From Streptomyces fumanus (GTDB taxonomy: Bacteria; Actinomycetota; Actinomycetes; Streptomycetales; Streptomycetaceae): DNA of 64,000 nucleotides. The position numbers were made by a program, and so were the translations under genes. The stretch spans positions 310,001 through 374,000 of the forward strand of contig NZ_BNBI01000008.1 of assembly GCF_014655295.1 (NCBI RefSeq). The letters are read 5' to 3'. Under the pieces are notes generated by a model. It was not told the origin of the DNA, searched no databases, and was given only the letters and a program-made list of their open reading frames with translations. Of this stretch, positions 17,815 through 26,373 are shown piece after piece. Each line of letters opens with the position of its first letter. Within the stretch, counting starts at the first letter, position 1.

Positions 17815-18234
17815 TCACGCGCCGGGGCCCGCGGCGGCCCGCGGTGCCGCGCTCAGATGGTCGCCGATCTTCTTCACCAGCATGTTCATCTGGTACGCCA
17901 CCACGCCGACGTCGGCGTCGGCCCCGGTCAGCACGACGAGGTGGGCGCCGGGACCGGCGGAGGTGAGGATCAGATAGCTGTTGGCCATCTCGATCAGCGC
18001 CTGCCGGACCGGCCCGCCCCGGAAGTCCATGCTGACGCCCTTGCTGAGGCTCATCAGACCGGAGGCGGTCGCCGCCAGCCGCTCCGCGTCGTCGCGCGGG
18101 AACCCGATCGACTTGCTGACCACCAGCCCGTCCTCGGAGAGCACGACGGCCCGGTCCACGTCCGCGACCCGGTCCACGAGTCCGGTGAGCAACTGGTCCA
18201 GTCGGGTGTCGGTGGCGGGCGTGGGGCGTGTCAT
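17815..18234 (-). CDS. cvnB: roadblock/LC7 protein (CvnB type)
   Basis: 139 residues from ATG 18234, which overlaps the kinase stop by 4 bases. A single roadblock/LC7 domain is present: LDQLLTGLVDRVADV followed by DRAVVLSEDGLVVSKS, a GLMSLSKGVSMDF segment, and a C-terminal Ala/Pro tail. Roadblock proteins of this class are regulators or GTPase-activating partners of small GTPases such as CvnD. It is cytoplasmic and the third gene of the conservon transcript. Confidence 0.93.
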   Translation of the reverse strand: MTRPTPATDTRLDQLLTGLVDRVADVDRAVVLSEDGLVVSKSIGFPRDDAERLAATASGLMSLSKGVSMDFRGGPVRQALIEMANSYLILTSAGPGAHLVVLTGADADVGVVAYQMNMLVKKIGDHLSAAPRAAAGPGA

Positions 18235-20507
18235 GGCGTGTCCTTCGTGAGCGGTCTGCGGGCGGAGCGGTCGTCGGTCCCGTCGGTCTCCTCGTCGGCC
18301 TCCCGGCCGCGCGCCTTGAGCGTCCCGCGCTGGAATCCGCCGAGGGAGGCGGCGGCGCGCTCGGCGCTGAAGTCGCCGTGTCCGCCGTCCGGTTCGTCCG
18401 GTCCGCTCGCGGGTTCCTCCCGCAACTCGGCGACGAGACTGGTCCCCGGCACCCGCCGGGGGAGCGGGGCGGGGGCAGCGGGGTCGACGGGAGCGGGGGC
18501 GGGTGCGCAGGGGGGTGCGGCGGGCTGCCGTGCGGGCAGGGCACGCTCGTCCCCGGGCCCGTCCCCGGGTCCGGCCTCCGGCACCTCCCGTACCACCACC
18601 TCCGGCGGCACCAGCACGACCGCCGTGGTGCCGCCGTACGGCGACGGCCGCAGCGTCACCTGGATGCCGTGCCGGTGGGCGAGGCGGGCGACGACGAACA
18701 TGCCGAGCCGCAGGTCGTCGGCGAGCGCCACCACGTCGAACTGCGGCACCACCGCCAACTGGGCGTTGAACGAGGCGTACTCCTCCTCCGACAGCCCCAG
18801 CCCCCGGTCCTCGACCTCCACGGCGAGCCCCTTGCCCACCATCGCGGCGCGCACCTCGACCGGGCTGGGCGCGGGGGAGTAGGCGGTGGCGTTGTCGATC
18901 AGCTCGGCCAGCAGATGGATCACGTCGGCCACCGCGGGCGGCGCGAGGGACACCTCCTCGTCGGTGTGCACCTCCACCCGCCGGTACTCGGCGACCTCGC
19001 CGACCGCGCCGCGCAGGATGTCGACCAGCGCGACCGGCTCCCGCCAACTGCGCCGGGGCTGCTCACCGGCGATGATGACGAGATTCTCCTCGTACCGGCG
19101 CAACTGGCTGGCGGTGGAGTCCAGTTCGTACAGGCCCTGGAGGACCTCCGGGTCGGTGTGCTCGCGTTCCAGCGCGTCCAACCTGGCGAGCTGCCGGTTG
19201 ACGAGGTTCTGGCTCTCCCGGGCGATGCCGAGGATGACCTTCTGGAAGCCGCGCCGGTTGTCGGCGAGTTCGACGGCGGTGTTGACGGCCGTGCGCTGCG
19301 CGGTGTTGAACGCCTGCGCGACCTCGCCGAGTTCGTCCCGCCCGTAGTCCAGCGGCGGGGCCGCCGAGTCCACGTCGACGGTCTCGCCGCGCTCCAGTTG
19401 GGCCACCACGTCCGGCAGCCGCTCCCGGGCCAGGCTCAGGGTGGCCCGGCGCAGGCCGCTCAGCCGGCGGGAGAGCGAGCGGGTGATCCGCCAGGACAGC
19501 ACCACGCACAGCAGCAGGGCGAGCAGCCCGCCCGCGCTCAGCCAGGCGGCGGTCAGCAGCAGCCCGTGCGCCTCGTCGGCGCTGCGGTCCAGCAGCAGCC
19601 CGGTCTGCCGCTCGATCAGCGCCGCGTACCGCGCGGAGACCCGGTCCATCGCGGCGGACCAGCGCTGCCGCGCGTCCGGCAGCCGGACCGAGCCGTCGCC
19701 GCCCGCCGCGCGGGCCGCGAGCACCTGGTCCTCGACCGCCTCCAGGTCCGTCCACTCGGCGCTGCGCAGGATGGCCTCGGCCTCGGTCCTGGCGCCGCCG
19801 CGCAGCGCGGGCATGATCTGGTCCTGGACCAGCCAGCGCCGGGTGTGCACCAGTTGCGCGAAGCCGGCCCACCCCTCGGCGTCGAGCCGCCCGCCGGGCC
19901 AGGCGAGGGTGAGCGCGGCGTCCTCCCGGGAGGCCAGTTCGGCCGCGTGTTCCAGGGCGACCAGCGGGCCGGCCCGCGAGGTGAGGTCGCCGTCGTCGAC
20001 CTGGGACAGCTCCTGGAAGGCGTGGATCTGCCCGTCGATGATCGACGTGTACTGGTCCAGCGCCTGCTCGGCGGTGATGTCGGTGGGGTCGTCGACCTGG
20101 TCGCGGTAGTACTCCAGGCTGCCCAGCGCGCCCAGCACCGAGTACAGCTTCTCCGAGACCCGGTCGGGTGCCTCGCCGATGGCGTCGGACCGGCCGGTCA
20201 GCTCGGCGACCGCCCGGTCGGTCGCCGCGCGCCGGGCGTCCAGGGCGGTGCGGGGACCGCCGGGCGCGGCGAGCCACTCGGCCGACGCGGCCCGCTCGCG
20301 CTGGAGGGCGAGGGCGGCCTCGGTGCCCATGGCGCCGGTGGACCGGCTCAGCTCCGTCTGCGCCCGCAGCCGCAGGCCCTCGGCGAACATCTGGGTGGTG
20401 GTCACGCCCCACATCGCGGCCAGGGTGACGCTGGGCACCACCGCCAGCAGGATCAGGGAGAGCCGTATCGAGCCCAGGCGCCGCCGGGCCCCCGTCCGTT
20501 CAGACAT
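18231..20507 (-). CDS. cvnA: conservon sensor kinase (CvnA type, NIT-like sensor)
   Basis: 758 residues. Order: cytoplasmic Arg-rich start, TM1 (about 16-38), a 270-residue extracellular helical domain resembling the nitrate/nitrite-sensing NIT fold, TM2 (about 315-340), HAMP (SRRLSGLRR onward), an atypical dimerisation region, and an HATPase_c domain (LIDNATAYSP as N box; EVEDRGLGLSEEEY). The C-terminal 130 residues are a disordered, Pro/Ala-rich tail. It probably senses an extracellular ligand and signals through the roadblock, DUF742 and GTPase partners encoded next. An orphan sugar-binding lipoprotein gene ends only 33 bp upstream. Confidence 0.9.
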   Translation of the reverse strand: MSERTGARRRLGSIRLSLILLAVVPSVTLAAMWGVTTTQMFAEGLRLRAQTELSRSTGAMGTEAALALQRERAASAEWLAAPGGPRTALDARRAATDRAVAELTGRSDAIGEAPDRVSEKLYSVLGALGSLEYYRDQVDDPTDITAEQALDQYTSIIDGQIHAFQELSQVDDGDLTSRAGPLVALEHAAELASREDAALTLAWPGGRLDAEGWAGFAQLVHTRRWLVQDQIMPALRGGARTEAEAILRSAEWTDLEAVEDQVLAARAAGGDGSVRLPDARQRWSAAMDRVSARYAALIERQTGLLLDRSADEAHGLLLTAAWLSAGGLLALLLCVVLSWRITRSLSRRLSGLRRATLSLARERLPDVVAQLERGETVDVDSAAPPLDYGRDELGEVAQAFNTAQRTAVNTAVELADNRRGFQKVILGIARESQNLVNRQLARLDALEREHTDPEVLQGLYELDSTASQLRRYEENLVIIAGEQPRRSWREPVALVDILRGAVGEVAEYRRVEVHTDEEVSLAPPAVADVIHLLAELIDNATAYSPAPSPVEVRAAMVGKGLAVEVEDRGLGLSEEEYASFNAQLAVVPQFDVVALADDLRLGMFVVARLAHRHGIQVTLRPSPYGGTTAVVLVPPEVVVREVPEAGPGDGPGDERALPARQPAAPPCAPAPAPVDPAAPAPLPRRVPGTSLVAELREEPASGPDEPDGGHGDFSAERAAASLGGFQRGTLKARGREADEETDGTDDRSARRPLTKDTP

Positions 20508-20540
20508 CGCGGTCCCGGTGGGTCGGTGGGCAGGGCGGTG

Positions 20541-21551
20541 TCACCGGGTGCCGCCCGCGGCGTGGCGGGCGACCGCGTCGGCGTTGGCGCGGGTGACGAA
20601 CGCCGGGCCGGTGAGCACCGGCGCGACCCCGCCGCCGCTGACGTTGCCGTTGGTCCGGTACAGCCACAGCGCGTCCACCGCGAGGTACCCCTGGAGGTAG
20701 GGCTGCTGGTCGACGGCGAACTGCACGTCCCCGCGCTTGACGGCGGCCACCAGGTCCTCGCTGAGGTCGAAGGTGGCGACCCGGGCCGCGCTGCCCGCCT
20801 CCCGGACGGCGTCCACCGCGGTGAGCGCGAACTGCGCCCCGTTCATCACCACCTCGTCGATACGGGCGTCCTGCCGCAGACGCGCGGTGAGCGCCGCGCC
20901 CACCGCCTCCCTGTCGGTGCCGTCGACGTACAGCATCTCGGTCTCGCCGCCGAAGGTCTTCTTCACCCCGGCGCAGCGGGCCTCCAGGGCGACGTTGCCG
21001 CGCTCGTGGATGACGCACAGGGCGTACCGGGCCTTCAGGTCGTCCAGCTTGTCGCCGACGGCCCGGCCCGCGACGCTCTCGTCCTGCCCGAAGTACTCCA
21101 GCAGCCCGGCCGGACGCCAGTCGTCGATCCCGGAGTTGAGGCCGACCACGGGGATGCCGGCCGCGCGTGCCTCGGCGACCGCGGCCTTCATCGCCTGCGG
21201 CTTGGCCAGGGTCACCGCGATGCCGTCGGCCTTGTCGCGGACCGCGTCCCGCACCAGTTCGGCCTGGCCGGCGGTGTCGGCGTCCCCGGCGTACGTCAGC
21301 TCGACGCCGTCCTTGGCGGCCGCCGCCTCGGCGCCCTTGCGCACCCGCTCCCAGAAGGCGTCGCCCGCACCGCCGTGGGTGATCAGGGCGATCCGCAGCC
21401 GTCCCGCGCCCGGCCCGGCGGCGTCCGCGGCCCGGCCGTCCTCGCCGGCGTCCGAGGCGGAGCAGTCGGCCAGCAACAGGCACACCGCCACCGTCAGCAC
21501 CGCGGCGCGCAGGCGCCGGGGCCGGGCGGGCGGCGGGGGAGGAGTGTTCAT
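20541..21551 (-). CDS. sugar-type periplasmic-binding lipoprotein, orphan
   Basis: 336 residues from ATG 21551, which follows an aggag-like site at the end of a short leader. The signal peptide ends in lipobox LLADC (Cys30). The mature part is a Peripla_BP_4 (RbsB-like) domain: RLRIALITHGGAGDAFWERV, AKDGVELTYAGD, DGIAVTLAKPQAMK, IPVVGLNSGIDDW, and FAVDQQPYLQGYLAVDAL. Such proteins normally bind pentoses or hexoses, or autoinducer-2, for an ABC importer. No ATPase or permease gene is adjacent. It lies 33 bp upstream of the conservon kinase, so it may present a ligand to that sensor. Upstream DNA to cprB is 372 bp. Confidence 0.88.
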   Translation of the reverse strand: MNTPPPPPARPRRLRAAVLTVAVCLLLADCSASDAGEDGRAADAAGPGAGRLRIALITHGGAGDAFWERVRKGAEAAAAKDGVELTYAGDADTAGQAELVRDAVRDKADGIAVTLAKPQAMKAAVAEARAAGIPVVGLNSGIDDWRPAGLLEYFGQDESVAGRAVGDKLDDLKARYALCVIHERGNVALEARCAGVKKTFGGETEMLYVDGTDREAVGAALTARLRQDARIDEVVMNGAQFALTAVDAVREAGSAARVATFDLSEDLVAAVKRGDVQFAVDQQPYLQGYLAVDALWLYRTNGNVSGGGVAPVLTGPAFVTRANADAVARHAAGGTR

Positions 21552-21923
21552 GGTGGTTCGCGGCACCTCGCTGTGCGGCCGAGCAGGATGAACGGCGAGC
21601 CGTGCCGCGGCCGCGCGACGGGGGCTGCGCCGACCGGGTGATTCTCGCTCGCCCGGAGCAAACCGCGTGTGACCACCGGTAGTCAAGTGACCGGAGACCC
21701 GGCGTGAGCCGTCGCCACCGCATCGTGATGATCGGCCGCCGGGGAGGGTGACCGGAGCGGCGCCGAGCGCAAACATACCGGGCAACCGGTTTTACCCAGG
21801 AGCGTACGCCGTTCTTTCCTGCGTCTCTTCAAATAGGCTGATCGGAACGTGAGTTATGGTCTACACCGGGTCAAAACAAACGGCATGGCCCGTCGGTTCC
21901 CGCCCAGGAGAGAGTACAAGTCG
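21552..21923. other. 372-bp divergent intergenic region
   Basis: This gene-free stretch separates the binding-lipoprotein gene from cprB, which face away from each other. It holds the ARE-like palindrome described separately and, nearer cprB, taggct (21833-21838), a plausible -10 element. AT-richer sequence (about 21770-21850) marks the promoter zone. A purine-rich aggagagag is the cprB ribosome site. No small coding sequence was recognised. Confidence 0.6.
21771..21795. promoter_or_regulatory. ARE-like gamma-butyrolactone-receptor operator
   Basis: The imperfect palindrome contains accgg (21777-21781) and ccggt (21786-21790) flanked by aaacat and ttttac. This is the layout of autoregulatory elements bound by ArpA/ScbR-type receptors, which have A/T-rich ends around an ACCGG...CCGGT core. 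It lies about 130 bp upstream of the cprB start and about 220 bp upstream of the divergent lipoprotein gene. CprB of S. coelicolor is reported to bind its own promoter region, so autoregulation is the simplest reading. Confidence 0.55.
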
Positions 21924-22571
21924 ATGGCGAGGCAGTTACGCGCCGAGCAGACCCGCGCGACGATCATCACGGCCGCCGCCGATCTGTTCGACCGCCACGG
22001 CTATGAATCGACGAGCCTCAGCGACATCGTGGAACACGCCCACGTCACCAAAGGCGCCCTGTACTTCCACTTCGCCGCCAAGGAGGACCTCGCCCAGGCC
22101 ATCATGGAGATCCAGTCCCGGACCTCGCTGCGGCTGGCCCGGGAGATGGACGGCCGGGGCTACTCCTCGCTGGAGGCGCTGATGCGCCTGACCTTCGGCA
22201 TCGCCCGGCTCTCCGTCGAGGGGCCCGTGCTCCGGGCCGGCCTGCGGCTGGCCACCGGGGGCGTGCCGGTGCGGCCGCCGCTGCGGCACCCGTTCAGCGA
22301 GTGGCTGGAGCTGGTCTCGGCCCGGCTGCTCGGCGCGGTCGAGGAGTCCGACGTCCACCCGGACGTCGACGTGGACTCCGTCGCCCACACCCTGGTCTGC
22401 TCCTTCGTCGGCACCCGCGTGGTGGGCCGCTTCGTCGAGCCCGTCGCCCGCCAGCCGCGCCGGGTCGCGGAGATGTGGCGCGTGCTGATCCGCGGCCTGG
22501 TGCCGGTGACCCGCCGACCGCGTTATCTGGGGCTCACGGCGCATCTGGAGCGGGAGGCCGGTCGGATCTGA
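21924..22571 (+). CDS. cprB: TetR-family gamma-butyrolactone-receptor homologue CprB
   Basis: 215 residues, the length I recall for S. coelicolor CprB. ATG 21924 is chosen because aggagagag precedes it and because MARQLRAEQTRATII is the conserved start; the open frame upstream is not needed. The helix-turn-helix includes YESTSLSDIVEHAHVTKGAL and then YFHFAAKEDLA. The C-terminal ligand domain includes GPVLRAGLRLATGGVPVR and HTLVCSFVGTRVVG. It is a DNA-binding repressor homologous to butyrolactone receptors; CprB itself has no confirmed butyrolactone ligand and influences antibiotic production and sporulation in S. coelicolor. A 22-bp tandem array follows the gene. Confidence 0.93.
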   Translation: MARQLRAEQTRATIITAAADLFDRHGYESTSLSDIVEHAHVTKGALYFHFAAKEDLAQAIMEIQSRTSLRLAREMDGRGYSSLEALMRLTFGIARLSVEGPVLRAGLRLATGGVPVRPPLRHPFSEWLELVSARLLGAVEESDVHPDVDVDSVAHTLVCSFVGTRVVGRFVEPVARQPRRVAEMWRVLIRGLVPVTRRPRYLGLTAHLEREAGRI

Positions 22572-22630
22572 GGGGGGTGCGCCGGGACTTGGCGGGGAGG
22601 TCCGTACGCAGGGCTCGTGCGGAGGTTCCG

Positions 22631-22831
22631 CCGCGCCTGGCCGCGTGCGTCGCCGCCGCGCCTGGCCGCGTGCGTCGCCGCACCTGGCTGCCAGCGTCGC
22701 CGCGCCTGGCTGCGAGCGTCGCCGCGCCTGGCTGCGAGCGTCGCCGCGCCTGGCTGCGAGCGTCGCCGCGCCTGGCCGCGTGCGTCGCCGCGCCTGGCCG
22801 CCAGCGTCGCCGCACCCGGCCGCGCGGGCCC
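22631..22831. repeat. tandem array, about nine 22-bp units
   Basis: Consensus unit ccgcgcctggcygcgwgcgtcg (read in two halves: ccgcgcctggc and ygcgwgcgtcg). Units begin at 22631, 22656, 22678, 22700, 22722, 22744, 22766 and 22788, with a degenerate ninth from 22810; a 3-base insertion separates units 1 and 2. Three central units are identical. The unit length is not a multiple of three, so it is not a coding repeat, although open frames run through it by chance. It fills the gap between cprB and the DUF89 gene. Confidence 0.9.
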
Positions 22832-22850
22832 CCGCGATAGCGTCGGTGGT

Positions 22851-24110
22851 ATGCCCGACGCACCTGACGCCTCCGACGTACCCGGCGCTCCTGACGCTCC
22901 CGGCGCTGTTGACGCCCCCGGCGCCCCCGGCGCCCCCGGCGGGCGCGGCACCCCCGCCCCGCCCGTCATCCTCGGCGACGAGCCCGGCTCCTTCCCGCAC
23001 GCCGTCCTGGCCGAACGGCACCCGGCGATCGTCCGGCAGGTGGCGCGGGACCTCCCGTACGACCCGGCCCGGCGCCGCGCGCTCGACGCGCTGCTGGAGA
23101 ACTGCCTCAAGGGCAGCATCGAACCGCTGCCCGCCGACGCCCACGACCACGCCCGCTGGACCGCCTGGGACATGGACGCGCACGCCGGCCGCTCCTGGTT
23201 CGAGGTGCCCTGGCTGTGGTCCGAGAGCTACTTCTACCGCCGCCTCCTCGACGCCGTCGGCTACTTCGCCCCCGGCCCCTGGCAGGGCGTCGACCCCTTC
23301 CGCCCGGCCAAGCTCGCCGACCTCGACGCCCCGGAGACCGACGCCGAACTCGCCGCCCTGGACGCCCTCCCGCCCGACGGCCTGGCCGCCGCGCTGCTGC
23401 ACGGCTCGGTCTGGGGCAACCGGGCCGACCTCGGCTTCCGCCTCTCCGCGCCCGGCGCCGCGGACCGCGCCGAGGTGCCGCCCCTGGTCGCCGACGACAG
23501 CGAACGCCTCTGGTCGCTGCTGCCGCCCGCCGGCGACGCCACGCTCTGCCTGGTCGCCGACAACGCCGGCCGCGAACTCGTCCCCGATCTGCTGCTCATC
23601 GCCCACCTCCTCACCCACGGCCGGGTCCGCCGCGCCGTCCTGCACGTCAAACCCCACCCCTACTACGTGTCCGACGCCACCCCCGCCGACGTGCTCGACG
23701 CGCTGCGCCGGCTGACCGGCGCCGGGGGCACCGCCGCCCGGTACGGACACGCGCTGCGGGAGGCGCTCGCCGACGGCCGCCTCACCCTGCGCGCCCACCC
23801 CTTCTCCTGCGCCCCGCTGCCGTACGCGCGGATGCCCGAGGACCTGCGCGCGGACTTCGCCGCGGCCACGGTCACCGTCCTCAAGGGCGACCTCAACTAC
23901 CGGCGGCTGGTCGGCGACCGGCGCTGGCCCCCGACCACACCCTTCGCCGACGTCACCGCGTACTTCCCCGGCCCGGTCGCCGCGCTGCGCACCCTGAAGT
24001 CCGATGTGATCACCGGCCTGGCCCCCGCCACCCAGGCCGCCCTCGACGCCACCGAGGGCGACCGCTGGCGGACCGCCGGCGCGCACGCCCTGATCCAGGT
24101 ACGGCACTGA
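22851..24110 (+). CDS. DUF89/ARMT1-like damage-control phosphatase
   Basis: 419 residues from ATG 22851; frames further upstream run through the tandem array and are rejected. The first 35 residues are a low-complexity Ala/Pro/Gly/Asp segment (APGAPGAP repeats). The DUF89 domain follows, with its metal-binding motif ADNAGRE near residue 240 and the C-terminal KGDLNYRRL near residue 345; both are diagnostic. Family members are metal-dependent phosphatases that hydrolyse damaged or overflow sugar and nucleotide phosphates. The protein is predicted cytoplasmic. It sits between cprB and geoA, as I recall it does in other Streptomyces, but no role in geosmin synthesis is established. Confidence 0.87.
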   Translation: MPDAPDASDVPGAPDAPGAVDAPGAPGAPGGRGTPAPPVILGDEPGSFPHAVLAERHPAIVRQVARDLPYDPARRRALDALLENCLKGSIEPLPADAHDHARWTAWDMDAHAGRSWFEVPWLWSESYFYRRLLDAVGYFAPGPWQGVDPFRPAKLADLDAPETDAELAALDALPPDGLAAALLHGSVWGNRADLGFRLSAPGAADRAEVPPLVADDSERLWSLLPPAGDATLCLVADNAGRELVPDLLLIAHLLTHGRVRRAVLHVKPHPYYVSDATPADVLDALRRLTGAGGTAARYGHALREALADGRLTLRAHPFSCAPLPYARMPEDLRADFAAATVTVLKGDLNYRRLVGDRRWPPTTPFADVTAYFPGPVAALRTLKSDVITGLAPATQAALDATEGDRWRTAGAHALIQVRH

Positions 24111-24184
24111 CCGGGGCGGAAGTTCCCCGAAACGGCCCCGATTCACGCGATGGTGTGACCATCGTTCGATCCGGGGATGCCGCC

Positions 24185-24208
24185 CCGGGGCCCTGGGTAG
24201 GGCCCCGG
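24185..24208 (+). promoter_or_regulatory. perfect hairpin directly before the geoA start
   Basis: ccggggccct (24185-24194) and agggccccgg (24199-24208) form a perfect 10-bp GC-rich stem with a 4-base loop, ending 2 bases before the geoA ATG. The only Shine-Dalgarno-like sequence (aggg) lies inside the right arm. In an mRNA starting upstream, the hairpin would mask the ribosome site; if the transcript is leaderless, it acts only as DNA. Confidence 0.5.
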
Positions 24209-24210
24209 CC

Positions 24211-26373
24211 ATGACGCAGCAGCCCTTCGAACTCCCGCACTTCTACCTGCCGCACCCCGCGCGGCTGAACCCGCACGTCGACGAGGCGCGCGCCCACTCG
24301 ACGGCGTGGGCGCGCGACATGGGCATGCTGGAGGGTTCCGGGGTCTGGGAGCAGTCCGACCTGGACGCGCACGACTACGGCCTGCTCTGCGCCTACACCC
24401 ACCCCGACTGCGACGGCCCGGACCTGTCCCTGATCACCGACTGGTACGTGTGGGTGTTCTTCTTCGACGACCACTTCCTGGAGAAGTACAAGCGCTCCCA
24501 GGACCGCGCCGCCGGCAAGGCCCACCTGGACCGGCTGCCCCTGTTCATGCCGCTCGACCTGGCCACGGGCGTCCCGGAGCCGGAGAACCCGGTGGAGGCC
24601 GGCCTCGCCGACCTCTGGGCGCGCACGGTGCCGGCGATGTCCGCCGGCTGGCGCCGCCGGTTCGCCGTCGCCACCGAGCACCTGCTCAACGAGTCGCTGT
24701 GGGAGCTGTCCAACATCCACGAGGGCCGGATCGCCAACCCCGTCGAGTACATCGAGATGCGCCGCAAGGTCGGCGGCGCCCCCTGGTCGGCGGGGCTGGT
24801 GGAGTACGCCACGGCCGAGGTTCCCGCGGCCATCGCGGGGACCCGCCCGATGCGGGTGCTGATGGAGACCTTCGCCGACGCCGTCCACCTGCGCAACGAC
24901 CTGTTCTCCTACCAGCGCGAGGTGGAGGACGAGGGCGAGCTGAGCAACGGCGTGCTGGTGCTGGAGACCTTCTTCGGCTGCACCACCCAGGAGGCCGCCG
25001 ACCTCGTCAACGACGTCCTGACCTCCCGGCTGCACCAGTTCGAGCACACCGCGTTCACCGAGGTCCCGGCCGTCGCCCTGGAGAACGGCCTGACCCCGGC
25101 CGAGGTCGCCGCCGTCGCCGCGTACACCAAGGGGCTCCAGGACTGGCAGTCCGGCGGCCACGAGTGGCACATGCGCTCCAGCCGCTACATGAACGAGAAC
25201 GCCCGTACGTCCGGCTTCCCCTGGCAGTCCCTCGGCGGCCCGGGCACCTCCGCCGCCGACGTGGGCGCCCTGCTCGCCGCGGCCGGTGCCGAGCGGCTGC
25301 GGGCCCACACCCATGTGCCGTTCCAGCGCGTCGGCCCCTCCCGCATCCCCGACATCTACATGCCCTTCCCGCTGGAGCTGAGCCCGGCCCTGGAGGGCTC
25401 CCGCCGCCATCTGTTCGACTGGTGCGCGCGGATGGGGATGCTCAGCGAAGGCGTGTGGGACGAGGACAAGCTCGCGAGCTGCGACCTCCCGCTGTGCGCC
25501 GCGGGCCTCGACCCGGACGCCACCCAGGACCAGCTCGACCTCGCCTCCGGCTGGCTGGCCTTCGGCACCTACGGCGACGACTACTACCCGCTGGTCTACG
25601 GCCACCGCCGGGACCTGGTCGCCGCCCGGCTGACCACGGCCCGCCTGTCGGCCTGCATGCCCCTGGCCGGGGAACCGGTCCCCCCGCCGGTCAACGCGAT
25701 GGAGCGCTCCCTGATCGACCTGTGGGCGCGCACCACGGCGGACATGACCCCGGAGCAGCGCCGCCCGCTGCGGACGGCCATCGACAAGATGACCGAGGCG
25801 TGGCTGTGGGAGCTGTTCAACCAGATCCACCACCGCGTCCCCGACCCGGTCGACTACCTGGAGATGCGCCGGTCCACCTTCGGCTCCGACCTCACCCTGG
25901 GCCTGTGCCGCGCGGGCCACGGCCCCGCCGTCCCGCCCGAGGTCTACCGCAGCGGCCCGGTCCGCTCCCTGGAGAACGCGGCGATGGACTGGGCCTGCCT
26001 GCTCAACGACATCTTCTCGTACCAGAAGGAGATCGAGTACGAGGGGGAGATGCACAACGCGATCCTGGTCGTGCAGAACTTCTTCGGCGTCGACTACCCC
26101 ACCGCCCTGCCCGTGGTGCACGACCTGATGACCCAGCGCATGCGCCAGTTCGAGCACGTCGTCGAGCGCGAACTGCCCGTCGTCTACGAGGACTTCGACC
26201 TCTCCGAGGAGGCCCGGCAGATCATGCGCGACTATGTGGCGGACCTGCGGAACTGGATGGCGGGCATCCTCAACTGGCACCGGAGCGTCCCCCGCTACCG
26301 GGCCGAGTACCTCGCCCGGCGCGCCCACCTCTTCCTCCCCGACCGCACCCCGGCGGTACCCGTCCTCCACTGA
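24211..26373 (+). CDS. geoA: geosmin synthase (germacradienol-geosmin synthase)
   Basis: 720 residues, two fused class I terpene-cyclase domains. The N-terminal domain has the Asp-rich DDHFLE (86-91) and the NSE triad N229/S233/E237 in NDLFSYQRE; it cyclises farnesyl diphosphate to germacradienol. The C-terminal domain has DDYYP (456-460) and N599/S603/E607 in NDIFSYQKE; it converts germacradienol to geosmin with loss of acetone. These positions coincide with those known for the S. coelicolor enzyme. The Mg-dependent enzyme is cytoplasmic; the product is the earthy odorant. All catalytic motifs are intact, so it should be active. A hairpin abuts the start codon. Confidence 0.97.
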   Translation: MTQQPFELPHFYLPHPARLNPHVDEARAHSTAWARDMGMLEGSGVWEQSDLDAHDYGLLCAYTHPDCDGPDLSLITDWYVWVFFFDDHFLEKYKRSQDRAAGKAHLDRLPLFMPLDLATGVPEPENPVEAGLADLWARTVPAMSAGWRRRFAVATEHLLNESLWELSNIHEGRIANPVEYIEMRRKVGGAPWSAGLVEYATAEVPAAIAGTRPMRVLMETFADAVHLRNDLFSYQREVEDEGELSNGVLVLETFFGCTTQEAADLVNDVLTSRLHQFEHTAFTEVPAVALENGLTPAEVAAVAAYTKGLQDWQSGGHEWHMRSSRYMNENARTSGFPWQSLGGPGTSAADVGALLAAAGAERLRAHTHVPFQRVGPSRIPDIYMPFPLELSPALEGSRRHLFDWCARMGMLSEGVWDEDKLASCDLPLCAAGLDPDATQDQLDLASGWLAFGTYGDDYYPLVYGHRRDLVAARLTTARLSACMPLAGEPVPPPVNAMERSLIDLWARTTADMTPEQRRPLRTAIDKMTEAWLWELFNQIHHRVPDPVDYLEMRRSTFGSDLTLGLCRAGHGPAVPPEVYRSGPVRSLENAAMDWACLLNDIFSYQKEIEYEGEMHNAILVVQNFFGVDYPTALPVVHDLMTQRMRQFEHVVERELPVVYEDFDLSEEARQIMRDYVADLRNWMAGILNWHRSVPRYRAEYLARRAHLFLPDRTPAVPVLH

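Noticed and set aside
22631..22831. Possible CRISPR array
   Set aside because: The 22-bp units are contiguous with no unique spacers and no cas genes are nearby. The same holds for the 20-bp array at 61731-61890.
24010..26370. 786-residue minus-strand open frame opposite geoA
   Set aside because: Geosmin synthase on the plus strand has complete catalytic motifs; the antisense frame has none.
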